Counted from the stretch's first letter, positions 33,250 to 42,780 are shown. The stretch: 64,000 nt of DNA from Pedobacter sp. Leaf176 (GCF_001424305.1 NZ_LMPD01000001.1:868001-932000), one strand, 5' to 3'. A program made the numbers and translations. Notes: a model not told the origin generated them from the letters alone.

Positions 33250-36200
33250 TTATTGTCCTGATTGCTGACCAAAGTAACCTGAAAACCTGGCTTCAAGGCC
33301 AGCAAATTGCGTTTCAAGTTGCGCGCTTACTTTTGTCTGCTCCATTGCTTTCGAGGTTTTAATCATTCTGTCCAGATAATATAGTCCTGTTTGAACATTT
33401 TGTGTTCCCGTTAAGCTGCCTTTTGATGCAGATATATCAGCGAGATAAGTAAGTTCTTTTTGTACATAATCTCCGGATTTCAGCAACATATCATTAGCTC
33501 TTGCTGTTTCACCAAGCTTATATAGGTTTTCGGCCATATAATATTTGACAACAACTGTTCTTATACCGAAAAACTTATCGGGCATAACACTATAATACTT
33601 TTCAACCACTTTTTTAGCTTCCGCAATTTTACCTTCTTTAATCAGACTTCCTGTTAAACTGCTGAATAAGTTTGTAAAAATAAAGGTATCATCAGAAGAT
33701 TGCGGGTCTAAATATTTCGCCGTTTTCATATTGCCCCACTTAAATTTATCCATTACGTTATTGTAAAGCACAGGGGTATTTAATAATTCCTCTCTTTCAT
33801 CAGAAGCAGCAGTATCGGCTTTTAATGGTAATAAGCGGAGTGCTAATCCTTCGCTGTATAAATATTTATCCAAGCCGTTATATTGTTCTGAAGGGACTGT
33901 CGAAGCAAAATAGATTGGACGTTTCCAGTTGTTATGGGCAAGGATATCAAGCATTGCTAAGGTTCCTTTTGTAACATAACCCTTGTTAAATTTCCATTCC
34001 ATTACTGGTGCAATTTTAGCTGCGTCGGCCGCAGGTACAGTTCCTGTGCTAATTACTTCCTGAGGATTGATGGTTAACTTAAAGTTTTTGGTTGGCAGAA
34101 AATTAGATTTTGTACCGTCCTGCATCGCTACTTTATCATCAGGGCTATCAGATAATAATAAGTCAACGATATTTTTTAGCTCAACATTACCAGCAATTTT
34201 ATAATCATCGTAAGGCATTACATCACGTTCACCCTGTACAAACTGCGATTCTTTCATCGAAATTGGCAGCGGTTCTGAGTCATTTTGTTTTTGTTTCATG
34301 CCATTCAGATACCAGTCCGTATCGAATAAACTTAGGTTTACAATACGTACATCCGGACGAACTCTTTCAACTTCCTGGATATACCAAAGCGGATAGGTAT
34401 CGTTATCTCCGTAAGTAAATAAGATGGCGTTTGGCGCACAGGATTGTAAGTAGTCTAAGGCGATATCGTGTGCAACTAATTTGGTAGAGCGATCATGATC
34501 ATCCCAACCTTGTTGCGCCATAATTACCGGTGCCGCAAATAAACCAATTACAGAAGCTGCAATGGCAGCCGTAGCAGGTGAAAGTTTCTTAAACAACCAT
34601 TCTTTTATGGCTAAAACCCCGAGACCAATCCATATTGCAAAGGCATAAAATGAGCCTACATACGCATAGTCACGTTCACGAGGTTCTAGTGGTTTTTGGT
34701 TCAGGTACAATACAATCGCAATACCAGTGAAGAAAAATAATAGACCAACAACGCCTGCATCTTTTTGATTACGGCCAAAGTGCCAGACCGCACCCATTAA
34801 ACCAATAATTAATGGTAAAAAGAAGAACCTGTTATAGGCTTTATTATCAACAGTTGATGGCGGCAAATGACTTTGGTCGCCATGCCAGATTGCGTCAATT
34901 GGTTTAATTCCACTTAAAGAAGTACCCTCAAAACCACTTCCCTGGCCTTGCTCGTCATTTTGGCGGCCAACAAAGTTCCAGCCAAAATAACGCATGTACA
35001 TATAGCCAACCTGGTAACTGAATAAGAACCCAACATTATCAACCAGATTTGGTTTTTTGCTGTCATCTAAATGCATCCATTCCTTATAAAATTCGGCGTG
35101 CTTCTGGTCGTCACTATACATACGTGGCAACAAAGTGTTGTCTGCATATTCGTAATCATTCTTTTTTCCGGCAACTTCATACTTGTCAGCACCTTTTCTC
35201 CAGATTGTTTTTCCTTCTTTTACGCCGGTTCTCTCCGAATTATAATTTGGCCCGAATAACAACGGGCGATCGCCATATTGCTCACGGTTTAGATAACTTA
35301 AGAAAGAGAAAGCATCTTTAGGAGCGCTGTTATTTAAGTTCGGGTCGGCTTTAGCCCTGATGATAATCATTGCAAATGAAGCATAGCCGAATATGATTAA
35401 AACCGTAGAAATCAAACCTAAGTTTAATAATTTCTTTTGATGTTTGATTGAATAACGGATACCCCAGACAAATGCACCAATTATTAGAATTGCGAAGAAT
35501 AACACACCTGTTCCGAAACCTAATCCTAATGTATTTACGAAAAATAAATCGAAGTAAGCACCAAATGAAACCAGGTATTGAATTATTCCATATTGAATAA
35601 CGCCTAAAATTAAGATGCCAACAATCAGGGTTTTGAAAATGCCTGAAGTGGTTGCTTTTTCAGTTCTTTTAAAATAGTAGATAAATGCAATTGCAGGGAT
35701 GGTCAACAAGTTTAAAAGGTGAATACCGATGGACAAACCCATTATATAGGCTATGAACAATAGCCATCTATCTGCTCTTGGCTCATCCGCATGTGATTCC
35801 CATTTTAAAATACCCCAGAATACAATCGCTGTAAACAATGAAGACTGTGCATAAACTTCGGATTCTACTGCTGAAAACCAGAAACTATCCGAAAAAGTGT
35901 AAGCCAATGCACCAACTACGCCTGCACCCATTATGCTGATTAATTGGCCGGAGGTTAACACTTCCCCTGCTTTAACCAGTGTTTTTTTAGCAAGCGCTGT
36001 AATTGTCCAGAATAAAAATAAGATTGTGGCAGCACTCGATAGAGCGGAGCCAATGTTCATCCAATAGGCCACTTTGGTTACATCACCAAATGCGAACACG
36101 GAGAAAAACCTTTGCAACATTAAAAATAACGGGGCACCCGGTTGGTGAACAACCTGCATCTTAAATGCAGACGCTATAAACTCACCGCAATCCCAGAAAC

Positions 36201-36291
36201 TAACTGAAGGTTCTAAGGTTAAAACATAAGTTATTGTAGCAATTAAAAAGCAAATCCAGCCCGTTATATTGTTAACTTTTGAATAATTCAT
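33250..36291 (-). CDS. DUF2723 multi-pass membrane protein (copy 1)
   Basis: 1013 residues. Begins MNYSKVNNITGWICFLIATITYVLTLEPSVSFWDCGEFIASAF and continues HQPGAPLFLMLQRFF, the DUF2723 signature; the acidic residue in the first external loop (FWDCGEF) is reminiscent of GT-C glycosyltransferases. About a dozen membrane spans fill residues 1-620, followed by a large soluble region with YGDNDTYPLWYIQEVERVRPDVRIVNLSLF and a TPR-like tail. The frame extends 53 codons upstream, but the paralogue next door starts at the equivalent Met (MTYSKINNLTGW), so I chose 36291. The family is conserved in Bacteroidota; its role is not established, with a glycan-transfer role plausible. Confidence 0.9.
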   Translation of the reverse strand: MNYSKVNNITGWICFLIATITYVLTLEPSVSFWDCGEFIASAFKMQVVHQPGAPLFLMLQRFFSVFAFGDVTKVAYWMNIGSALSSAATILFLFWTITALAKKTLVKAGEVLTSGQLISIMGAGVVGALAYTFSDSFWFSAVESEVYAQSSLFTAIVFWGILKWESHADEPRADRWLLFIAYIMGLSIGIHLLNLLTIPAIAFIYYFKRTEKATTSGIFKTLIVGILILGVIQYGIIQYLVSFGAYFDLFFVNTLGLGFGTGVLFFAILIIGAFVWGIRYSIKHQKKLLNLGLISTVLIIFGYASFAMIIIRAKADPNLNNSAPKDAFSFLSYLNREQYGDRPLLFGPNYNSERTGVKEGKTIWRKGADKYEVAGKKNDYEYADNTLLPRMYSDDQKHAEFYKEWMHLDDSKKPNLVDNVGFLFSYQVGYMYMRYFGWNFVGRQNDEQGQGSGFEGTSLSGIKPIDAIWHGDQSHLPPSTVDNKAYNRFFFLPLIIGLMGAVWHFGRNQKDAGVVGLLFFFTGIAIVLYLNQKPLEPRERDYAYVGSFYAFAIWIGLGVLAIKEWLFKKLSPATAAIAASVIGLFAAPVIMAQQGWDDHDRSTKLVAHDIALDYLQSCAPNAILFTYGDNDTYPLWYIQEVERVRPDVRIVNLSLFDTDWYLNGMKQKQNDSEPLPISMKESQFVQGERDVMPYDDYKIAGNVELKNIVDLLLSDSPDDKVAMQDGTKSNFLPTKNFKLTINPQEVISTGTVPAADAAKIAPVMEWKFNKGYVTKGTLAMLDILAHNNWKRPIYFASTVPSEQYNGLDKYLYSEGLALRLLPLKADTAASDEREELLNTPVLYNNVMDKFKWGNMKTAKYLDPQSSDDTFIFTNLFSSLTGSLIKEGKIAEAKKVVEKYYSVMPDKFFGIRTVVVKYYMAENLYKLGETARANDMLLKSGDYVQKELTYLADISASKGSLTGTQNVQTGLYYLDRMIKTSKAMEQTKVSAQLETQFAGLEARFSGYFGQQSGQ

Positions 36292-36458
36292 TTGGTTTTT
36301 GAATAATGATATTAAATGTAATGCAGATAAAATGCAGCCGAAATTAATTAATATAGTCGATAAATAAGGAATAACTCTCGTTGTTTTTACAAATTTTAAC
36401 AGGATTAACCTTGATAATCGCCTGGAAAAGCTTTCAATATGTTTCTTCATGAAAAGCT

Positions 36459-36497
36459 AAAAACCCGTATTAATCTTCGAAAAGCAAATACGGGTTT
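36459..36497 (-). terminator. terminator of the second DUF2723 gene
   Basis: AAACCCGTATT (36461-36471) pairs perfectly with AATACGGGTTT (36487-36497); on the minus strand it is followed by T-rich sequence. It lies between the two DUF2723 genes and implies separate transcripts. Confidence 0.8.
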
Positions 36498-36518
36498 AAA
36501 TTTGAAATTAGATTTGAC

Positions 36519-39500
36519 TTAACTCCCTAAAAATGGAGCAAATCTGATAATAAATTGATCGTATTCTTTTTCAAGTTTGTTACTTAAATCTTTTTGTTTG
36601 TAAGCATTGGTAAGTTTTACCATTCGCCCCAGATAGGTCATGTAAACCTGTACATCCCTTTCTGATGATAACTTGTTTTTGCTTTCAGAAACATCAGCAA
36701 GGTGTGTCAATTCTTTTGTCATATAATCTGCCGACTGATTAATAAAGGCATTTGCGCGGTTTAAATCATTCAAACGATAAAGATTTTCAGTGAAGTAAAA
36801 TGAACTCATTACGTGGCGCATGCTGTAGAATTTAAGTGGCATAACTTCATAGTATTTGTTAACCACTGCTTTACTTTCCGCTATTTTTCCTTCTGTAAGT
36901 AATTCACCGATTAAACTGTTAAACATATTGGAAAACATGGCTACATCATCCGCTGATTGCCTGTCTAAATGGTTTGCATATTTGATGTTTCCGTAATTAT
37001 AGTTCGCAACCATATTTTTAAAGAATGGCTTCACATTAACCTGTTCAAACATGTCTTGTTTTGATGTGTCGGGTTTTAGTGGTAATAAACGGTAATTTAA
37101 TCCTTCTGAATACAAATATTTATTCAAACCAACATACTGTTCATCGGGCATTGCGCCGCTAAAATAAATTGGTCTTTTCCAATTATTATGCGTCAGAATA
37201 TCCAGCATCGCCAGAGTGCCTTTTGTAAGATAATCGGAATTATAAGTCCACTCCATGGCACCTGCGATTTTACCTGCATCTTCAACCGGAACAGTTCCAG
37301 TATCCAAGACTTCCCGCTGGTTAACGCTTAACTTGAAGTTTTTTGTTGGCAAAACATTGGCTTTTGAGCCATCCCGAAGCGTTATTTTATCTTCGTCATT
37401 ATCAGATAGCAATACCTCCATCAATTGTTTTAATTCTACGCTCTGGGCAATTTTAAAATCCTGATAATAGATTACGTCACGCGTACCTTCTGCGTATTGG
37501 CTTGGTTTCATCGAAATTGGAAGTGGTGTCGAATCGTTTTGTTTACGTTTCATCCCGTCGATATACCAATTTGTAGTAAACAGGCTCAGGTTTACAATTC
37601 TTACATCAGGACGAACATGTTCAACTTCCTGTGCATACCATACCGGAAAGGTGTCGTTGTCGCCATAGGTGAATAATATCGCATTCGGTGCACACGATTT
37701 TAAATAATTTACTGAAATGTCTCTTGCCAGATGACTTTCTGAACGGTTGTGGTCATCCCATCCCTGACTGGCCATGATTATTGGTGCTGCGATGAATGCA
37801 GCTAAAGAAGCAAAAATTGCAGATTTAGCTGGCGTCATTTTTCTAAACACCCATTCCTTCAATCCGATTACACTTAAGCCAATCCAGATACAAAACGCGT
37901 AAAAAGAGCCTACATACGCATAATCACGCTCACGAGGTTCGATTGGAACAGAGTTTAAATAAAGAACTATCGCAACGCCGGTAAAGAAAAACAGCAAACC
38001 TATAACACCAGCATGTTTCTGATTTCTTTTGAAATGCCAAACGGCACCAATCAAACCTAAAATCAATGGAAGAAAGAAAAACCGGTTATATGCTTTATTC
38101 TCCGCGATCGAGGGTGGTAGGTTTTTTTGGTCACCCAGACGAAGTGCATCAACAGGTTTTACCCCGCTTAACCAACCGCCACCATTTTCACCTAGTTGTC
38201 CATCCTGGTTATTCTGGCGGCCGACAAAATTCCACATGAAATAGCGCATGTACATTTGTCCGGCCTGAAAAGAAAACATGTAACCTAAATTATCTGCAAG
38301 GCTCGGTTTATGTGAATCGTCAAAACCCATCCAGCTTTTATAAAACTGTACGTGTTCAGGTTTGTCGCTATACATTCTGGGTAATAACGTCTTTTCTGCA
38401 AACACATAATCCGATTTGGTTCCCGCAGCTTCATATTTCTTGTCGCCTTTTCTATATAATTTTCCGGTTTCTTTTATATCGATTTTTTCCGAGCTATAGT
38501 TCTCTCCGTACAATAATGGCCTGTCGCCATACTGGGCCCGATTTACATAATTTAAAAAAGTAAATGCATTTTCGGGATTTGTATTATTCAGGTTCGGCTT
38601 TGCGTGTGCCCTTATTATCAACATTGAAAAAGAGCTGTAACCAAAAATTAACAATACGGTTGAGACTAAAGCTAAATTCAAAACCTGCTTTTTATGTTGA
38701 ATAGAATATCTTATCGCTAAAACCAATGCTGAAATAAGGAGAATAGCAAAAAACAAAATGCCTGTTCCAAAACTTAAGCCTAATGTGTTTACGAAAAACA
38801 GATCCAGATAAGCCGCAATTGAAACTGAATATTGAATGATGCCGAATTGAACGAATGCCAGAATAAAAATAGATAGGAAGAAGGTCTTGATTATCCCCAT
38901 ATTGGTTGGATTTGGTGTTCTACGGAAATAATAAACAAATACAACGGCAGGAATAACCAATAAGTTTAACAGATGGACACCAATCGAAAGGCCAATAACA
39001 TAGGCTACAAAAGCCAGCCATCTGTCGGCGCGAGGTTCGTTGGCCTGTGATTCCCATTTTAAAATTCCCCAGAATGCAACCGCTGTGCAGAGGGAAGATA
39101 AAGCGTAAACCTCCGCTTCAACAGCAGAGAACCAAAAACTATCTGAAAATGCGTAGGCTAAAGCACCAACAATTCCGGCTCCGATAATGCTGACTATTTT
39201 CGAAGTTGTAATTTCTTCATTCGTTTTTAACAGAATTCGTTTTGCCAGCGCTGTAATTGTCCAGAATAAAAACAAAATAGTAGCGGCACTAGCCATGGCA
39301 GAAGCGACATTCATAAAGTAAGCTATCTTGGTTTTATCGCCTAAGGCAAAAGCCGAAAAGATGCGCTGAATCATCGAAACCAACGGCGCTCCGGGTTGGT
39401 GAACCACCTCTAAACGGAAAGCTGACGCAATAAATTCGCCGCAATCCCAAAAACTTGCAGATTGATCTAAAGTTAAAATGTAGGTTACAGCGGCAATAAA

Positions 39501-39545
39501 AAAACACAGCCAACCTGTTAAGTTGTTGATTTTCGAATAGGTCAT
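36519..39545 (-). CDS. DUF2723 multi-pass membrane protein (copy 2)
   Basis: 1008 residues, a close paralogue of the downstream copy along its full length (MTYSKINNLTGWLCFFIAAVTYIL, SFWDCGEFIASAFRLEVVHQPGAPLVSMIQRIF, EPRERDYAYVGSFYAFCIWIGL, YGDNDTFPVWYAQEVEHVRPDVRIVNLSLF). The membrane region is about 1-620 and a C-terminal soluble region carries a TPR-like helical part. The two genes arose by tandem duplication and have diverged mostly in the C-terminal third by eye. A loop motif EPRERDYAY is identical in both copies and may be functional. No neighbouring glycan genes help to define the substrate. Confidence 0.9.
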   Translation of the reverse strand: MTYSKINNLTGWLCFFIAAVTYILTLDQSASFWDCGEFIASAFRLEVVHQPGAPLVSMIQRIFSAFALGDKTKIAYFMNVASAMASAATILFLFWTITALAKRILLKTNEEITTSKIVSIIGAGIVGALAYAFSDSFWFSAVEAEVYALSSLCTAVAFWGILKWESQANEPRADRWLAFVAYVIGLSIGVHLLNLLVIPAVVFVYYFRRTPNPTNMGIIKTFFLSIFILAFVQFGIIQYSVSIAAYLDLFFVNTLGLSFGTGILFFAILLISALVLAIRYSIQHKKQVLNLALVSTVLLIFGYSSFSMLIIRAHAKPNLNNTNPENAFTFLNYVNRAQYGDRPLLYGENYSSEKIDIKETGKLYRKGDKKYEAAGTKSDYVFAEKTLLPRMYSDKPEHVQFYKSWMGFDDSHKPSLADNLGYMFSFQAGQMYMRYFMWNFVGRQNNQDGQLGENGGGWLSGVKPVDALRLGDQKNLPPSIAENKAYNRFFFLPLILGLIGAVWHFKRNQKHAGVIGLLFFFTGVAIVLYLNSVPIEPRERDYAYVGSFYAFCIWIGLSVIGLKEWVFRKMTPAKSAIFASLAAFIAAPIIMASQGWDDHNRSESHLARDISVNYLKSCAPNAILFTYGDNDTFPVWYAQEVEHVRPDVRIVNLSLFTTNWYIDGMKRKQNDSTPLPISMKPSQYAEGTRDVIYYQDFKIAQSVELKQLMEVLLSDNDEDKITLRDGSKANVLPTKNFKLSVNQREVLDTGTVPVEDAGKIAGAMEWTYNSDYLTKGTLAMLDILTHNNWKRPIYFSGAMPDEQYVGLNKYLYSEGLNYRLLPLKPDTSKQDMFEQVNVKPFFKNMVANYNYGNIKYANHLDRQSADDVAMFSNMFNSLIGELLTEGKIAESKAVVNKYYEVMPLKFYSMRHVMSSFYFTENLYRLNDLNRANAFINQSADYMTKELTHLADVSESKNKLSSERDVQVYMTYLGRMVKLTNAYKQKDLSNKLEKEYDQFIIRFAPFLGS

Positions 39546-39688
39546 AGTCAGTTTAAGGATTGATAGTAAAAGGGTTATAGGTTTTGACCTATAAAGTCGT
39601 TTGTGAAATGAAAACGTTGCACGGATGATGAAGATTTTTTAAATCTTTTTAAAAGCAGAATAAATTTCAATTTTTTTTAAAATCACTC

Positions 39689-39719
39689 TTGCATATTTAA
39701 AATATGCTGCCTACATTTG
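39689..39719 (+). promoter_or_regulatory. promoter of tRNA-Gln
   Basis: TTG at 39689-39691, 20-bp spacer, then TACATTTG at 39712-39719, a textbook Bacteroidota -33/-7 pair about 36 bp before the mature tRNA. Confidence 0.8.
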
Positions 39720-39755
39720 CATTCCCTTTCGGGGATATATCCTCGAAAAGCAGTT

Positions 39756-39826
39756 TGTCCGATAGTATAAGGGTAGTACGACAGTTTTTGGTACTGTTTG
39801 TCTTGGTTCGAATCCAGGTCGGACAA
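39756..39826 (+). tRNA. tRNA-Gln (anticodon TTG)
   Basis: Acceptor strand TGTCCGA (39756-39762) pairs with TCGGACA (39819-39825), discriminator A at 39826. The anticodon arm ACAGT-TTTTGGT-ACTGT reads TTG, and the T-arm contains GGTTCGAATCC. CCA is not encoded. It lies between the divergently placed DUF2723 gene and prs. Confidence 0.95.
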
Positions 39827-39902
39827 CAAAATTTAGCATCGGATCGTGTATTTCAAAAATGCATGATCCGATTTTTTTTAAACCGTAAACTACTCACGGA
39901 TC

Positions 39903-40844
39903 ATGCCATTGCAGTTTAACCCGGTTAAATTATTTTCCGGAACAGGTTCAAGAGGATTATCACTTAAAATTGCTGAAAGTTACGGCAAACCACTTGGTGA
40001 TGTTACAATTCACAAATTTAGCGATGGCGAGTTTCAGCCTTCATTTGATGAATCAATCCGTGGCTGCGATGTTTTTTTAATCCAATCTACTTATCAGCCC
40101 AGCGATAATTTAATGGAACTTTTATTAATGGTTGATGCTGCAAAAAGAGCTTCAGCACATTATATAACTGCAGTTGTTCCTTATTATGGTTTGGCTCGTC
40201 AGGATAGAAAAGATAAGCCCCGTGTTGCAATCGGTGCTAAATTGGTTGCCAATTTGTTAAAATCAGCAGGTATTCACCGGATTATGACAATGGATTTGCA
40301 CGCTGCACAAATACAGGGATTTTTTGATATTCCAGTAGATCACTTAGATGGTTCGGTCATATTTGTTCCTTATATCAAAAGCTTAAACCTGCCAAATTTA
40401 ACCATTGCATCGCCTGATATGGGTGGTTCGTACAGAGCCCGTACCTTTGCGAAATTTTTTAATGCCGAGGTTATTATTTGTGATAAACGTCGTAAACGTG
40501 CCAATGAAATCGAATCAATGTCGATAATTGGAGATGTTACCGGACAGGATGTCGTTTTGATTGACGATATTTGCGATACTGCCGGAACTTTATCGAAAGC
40601 TGCGGCTTTGATCATGGAAAATGGTGCGTCAAGTGTACGAGCAGTTTGTACGCATGCCGTGTTATCAGGTAAAGCAATAGAAACCGTCGAAAATTCTGTT
40701 TTATCAGAATTAATTGTTACAGATACGATTCCTTTGAAACAGGAAAGTTCGAAGATTAGAGTGCTGAGCACGGCTAGTTTGTTTGCAAGAGCAATTGCTA
40801 ATGTAAATGAACATGGCTCAATCAGTGATTTGTTTAGAGTGTAA
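39903..40844 (+). CDS. prs: ribose-phosphate pyrophosphokinase
   Basis: 313 residues. Makes PRPP from ribose 5-phosphate and ATP. Visible blocks: FSGTGSRGLSLKIAESYG, FSDGEFQPSFDESIRGCDVFLIQSTYQPSDNLMELL, VVPYYGLARQDRKDKPRVAIGAKLVANLL, TMDLHAAQIQGFFDIPVDHL, and the PRPP-binding loop VVLIDDICDTAGTLSKAA. Normal length. rplY follows after 145 bp containing a TTGATACT-type repeat, so the pair may or may not be one transcript. Confidence 0.97.
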   Translation: MPLQFNPVKLFSGTGSRGLSLKIAESYGKPLGDVTIHKFSDGEFQPSFDESIRGCDVFLIQSTYQPSDNLMELLLMVDAAKRASAHYITAVVPYYGLARQDRKDKPRVAIGAKLVANLLKSAGIHRIMTMDLHAAQIQGFFDIPVDHLDGSVIFVPYIKSLNLPNLTIASPDMGGSYRARTFAKFFNAEVIICDKRRKRANEIESMSIIGDVTGQDVVLIDDICDTAGTLSKAAALIMENGASSVRAVCTHAVLSGKAIETVENSVLSELIVTDTIPLKQESSKIRVLSTASLFARAIANVNEHGSISDLFRV

Positions 40845-40924
40845 TGCAAAGCGTATTGCGAATAGTGCCAACTGCCGAACGCAAGACAATAAAAAGAGTT
40901 TAAATAAAGTAAAAAGTAAAGGGT

Positions 40925-40975
40925 TGAAGGCATAGGGTCTTGCTACTTGATACTAGCTACTTACTACTAATAATA
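40925..40975. repeat. TTGATACT-type dispersed repeat before rplY
   Basis: GAAGGCATAGGGTCTTG followed by CTACTTGATACTAGCTACTT. It resembles the element at 16530-16603 in both sequence and position (ending 10-20 bp before a start codon). Confidence 0.6.
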
Positions 40976-40989
40976 AATAAATATAAAAA

Positions 40990-41574
40990 ATGAAAACAAT
41001 CGCAATTAGCGGTTCTCCAAGAGAGAACGTAGGGAAACGCGATGCTAAGGAACTTCGTTACGAAGGTAAAGTTCCGGCGGTATTGTATGGTGGAAAAGAG
41101 CAACAACACTTAGCTGTCGTTATTGCTGATTTAAGAGATGTTATTTATACCCCGGAAGTGAACTTTGTGGAGATTGATGTTAACGGGACTAAAACTAAAG
41201 CTATCGTAAAAGATACTCAATTCCATCCACTTACTGATGTATTAATGCACATCGATTTTCTTCAGTTATTTGATGAAAAAGAAATCGTAATGGAAATTCC
41301 TGTAAAATTAACAGGAACTTCTCCAGGTGTTAAAATGGGTGGTAAGATGGTACAGAAGTTGCGTAAACTTCGTGTGAAAGCTTTGCCTGCTGCAATGCCT
41401 CAAACGGTGGAAGTAAGCATCGAAAAATTAGAAGTTGGTGGTTTAGTTCGCGTACGCGATATTAAAGCAGACAAATATGTTATTACTAATACTCCAGAAG
41501 ATACAATCGTATCAGTTGGTATGAGTAGAGCATTAAAACAAGCAGAAACTGAAGCTGCTAAAGGTAAAAAATAA
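40990..41574 (+). CDS. rplY: 50S ribosomal protein L25 (Ctc-like, long form)
   Basis: 194 residues: an N-terminal L25 5S-rRNA-binding domain (KTIAISGSPRENVGKRDAKELRYEGKVPAVLYGG) and the C-terminal TL5/Ctc beta domain (EIPVKLTGTSPGVKMGGKMVQKLRKLRVKALPAAMPQTVEVSIEKLEVG), giving the two-domain form common outside enterobacteria. The Lys/Glu-rich tail ends TEAAKGKK. It precedes pth, a frequent neighbour in Bacteroidota, but a terminator lies between them here. Confidence 0.96.
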   Translation: MKTIAISGSPRENVGKRDAKELRYEGKVPAVLYGGKEQQHLAVVIADLRDVIYTPEVNFVEIDVNGTKTKAIVKDTQFHPLTDVLMHIDFLQLFDEKEIVMEIPVKLTGTSPGVKMGGKMVQKLRKLRVKALPAAMPQTVEVSIEKLEVGGLVRVRDIKADKYVITNTPEDTIVSVGMSRALKQAETEAAKGKK

Positions 41575-41608
41575 CCAGGATTTTTTAGGATTTTCTGATT
41601 ACAGGATT

Positions 41609-41640
41609 AAGCGGTGCAATAAATTGCGCCGCTTTTTTTT
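41609..41640 (+). terminator. terminator after rplY
   Basis: AAGCGGTGCAA (41609-41619), loop TAAA, TTGCGCCGCTT (41624-41634) with one G-U pair, then a run of eight T. Confidence 0.9.
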
Positions 41641-41763
41641 GGATCAGGATTTAAGGATTAAGGGATTCTCGGGATTTCTATCCATTTCCCATTAAGGCAC
41701 CTTTTTGTCCAGTCTTTTATCTTTGCTCCTTTCTCCTTGTTCTTTCATCTTTATCCTTTCATC

Positions 41764-41795
41764 TTTGTTCTTTTCGCATTAAGCTTTTACATTTG
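41764..41795 (+). promoter_or_regulatory. promoter of pth, implying a leaderless mRNA
   Basis: TTTG at 41764-41767, 20-bp spacer, TACATTTG at 41788-41795. The pth ATG begins at 41801, only 5 bp after the -7 element, so transcription should start at or within a base or two of the start codon. Confidence 0.7.
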
Positions 41796-41800
41796 TAAAT

Positions 41801-42361
41801 ATGAAATATCTTATAGTTGGATTAGGAAATATTGGTCCGGATTATGCCCACACACGACATAATATAGGTTTCGATATTGCTGATGAACTTGTGAAGAGTT
41901 TAGGAGGAAGCTTCGAAAATATCCGCCTGGCTTATTACTCCGAGGTTAGTTTCAAAGGTAAAAAGCTGCATGTAATTAAGCCAACTACTTTTATGAACCT
42001 CAGCGGAAAGGCTGTAAACTATTGGATGAAGGAGCTTAAGATAGCACCTGAAAATGTTTTGGTTATAGTGGATGACCTGGCTTTGCCTTTGGGTAAGCTT
42101 CGCTTAAAGCTGCAAGGTAGCTCTGCAGGGCACAATGGTTTAAAAAGTATTGAAGAAGTTTGCGGCGGACAAAATTATGCCCGGTTACGCTTCGGCATTG
42201 GTAGTGATTACCCTAAAGGAAGGCAAGTTGATTTTGTATTGGGTTTATTTGATAAAAATGAACAATTGGAATTGCCAGCGCTGATAAATAAAAGCGTTGA
42301 ATTGATTAAAAGCTATGTAACGGTTGGTCCGGCCCATACCATGACCGCATTTAACAAATAA
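41801..42361 (+). CDS. pth: peptidyl-tRNA hydrolase
   Basis: 186 residues. Cleaves the ester bond of peptidyl-tRNAs that drop off the ribosome. Conserved blocks: YLIVGLGNIGPDYAHTRHNIGFDIADEL with the catalytic His in TRHNIGF, KPTTFMNLSGKAVNYW, VIVDDLALPLGKLRLKLQGSSAGHNGLKSIEE and YARLRFGIG. Length is normal. No Shine-Dalgarno-like sequence or leader precedes the ATG. Confidence 0.97.
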   Translation: MKYLIVGLGNIGPDYAHTRHNIGFDIADELVKSLGGSFENIRLAYYSEVSFKGKKLHVIKPTTFMNLSGKAVNYWMKELKIAPENVLVIVDDLALPLGKLRLKLQGSSAGHNGLKSIEEVCGGQNYARLRFGIGSDYPKGRQVDFVLGLFDKNEQLELPALINKSVELIKSYVTVGPAHTMTAFNK

Positions 42362-42425
42362 CCTCTATAACTTATTTTTACGAGTGACAAATATTTTATT
42401 ATTTTAAGTTGCTTACGTCATATAT

Positions 42426-42740
42426 ACGGGTTATGTTCTGCCCGTTCCCTGCTTGAAAGGAATCTTAAAGCGAGGGGTTTTAACCGGCATTAGCCATTAG
42501 AATTTTCGCCTGCGCGGAAAAAGACGGTTTGAGCGGGAAGATCGGTTGAGTAGTAATGTGTAGATCTTATAAAGTCATTCTTTCTACGTAAGGGGAAATC
42601 TAGCTATAGCTAACGAATGCATAGGGATCCCAATTCAATTTGTTATGAAAAGCATTAATAATGTGCTTTTAATGGTATTCTCAAGAAGCAATTTTTCTTA
42701 TAAACAGATTGACGGCGGCTAAACAGGCGTTTTAACCCGT
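42426..42740. other. 315-bp structured element with inverted ends (candidate ncRNA or small mobile element)
   Basis: The ends ACGGGTTA (42426-42433) and TAACCCGT (42733-42740) are exact inverted copies, with GCC/GGC just inside on both sides. A strong internal hairpin is formed by GCCCGTTCCCTGCTT and AAGCGAGGGG...AACCGGC (42439-42488), and TTTTCGC/GCGGAAAA is a further stem near 42513-42530. TAGCTATAGCTA at 42601 is a perfect palindrome. No long coding frame is present. It could be a regulatory or housekeeping RNA, or a MITE-like unit; I cannot match it to 6S, tmRNA, SRP or RNase P RNA by their known motifs. Confidence 0.4.
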
Positions 42741-42753
42741 AATACTTTGTATA

Positions 42754-42780
42754 CAAAAAAAGACCATCGTAAGATGGTCT
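42754..42780 (-). terminator. terminator of the TPR gene
   Basis: AGACCATC (42761-42768), loop GTAA, GATGGTCT (42773-42780). On the minus strand it is followed by seven T, so it ends the TPR-protein transcript. Confidence 0.85.

Noticed and set aside
36292..36450. 53-residue N-terminal extension of the first DUF2723 protein
   Set aside because: The paralogue starts at the equivalent of Met54, and the extension would add a basic segment and an extra hydrophobic span not in the family.
42426..42740. Assignment as tmRNA or RNase P RNA
   Set aside because: There is no tRNA-like acceptor end with a tag frame, and the conserved RNase P core words are missing.
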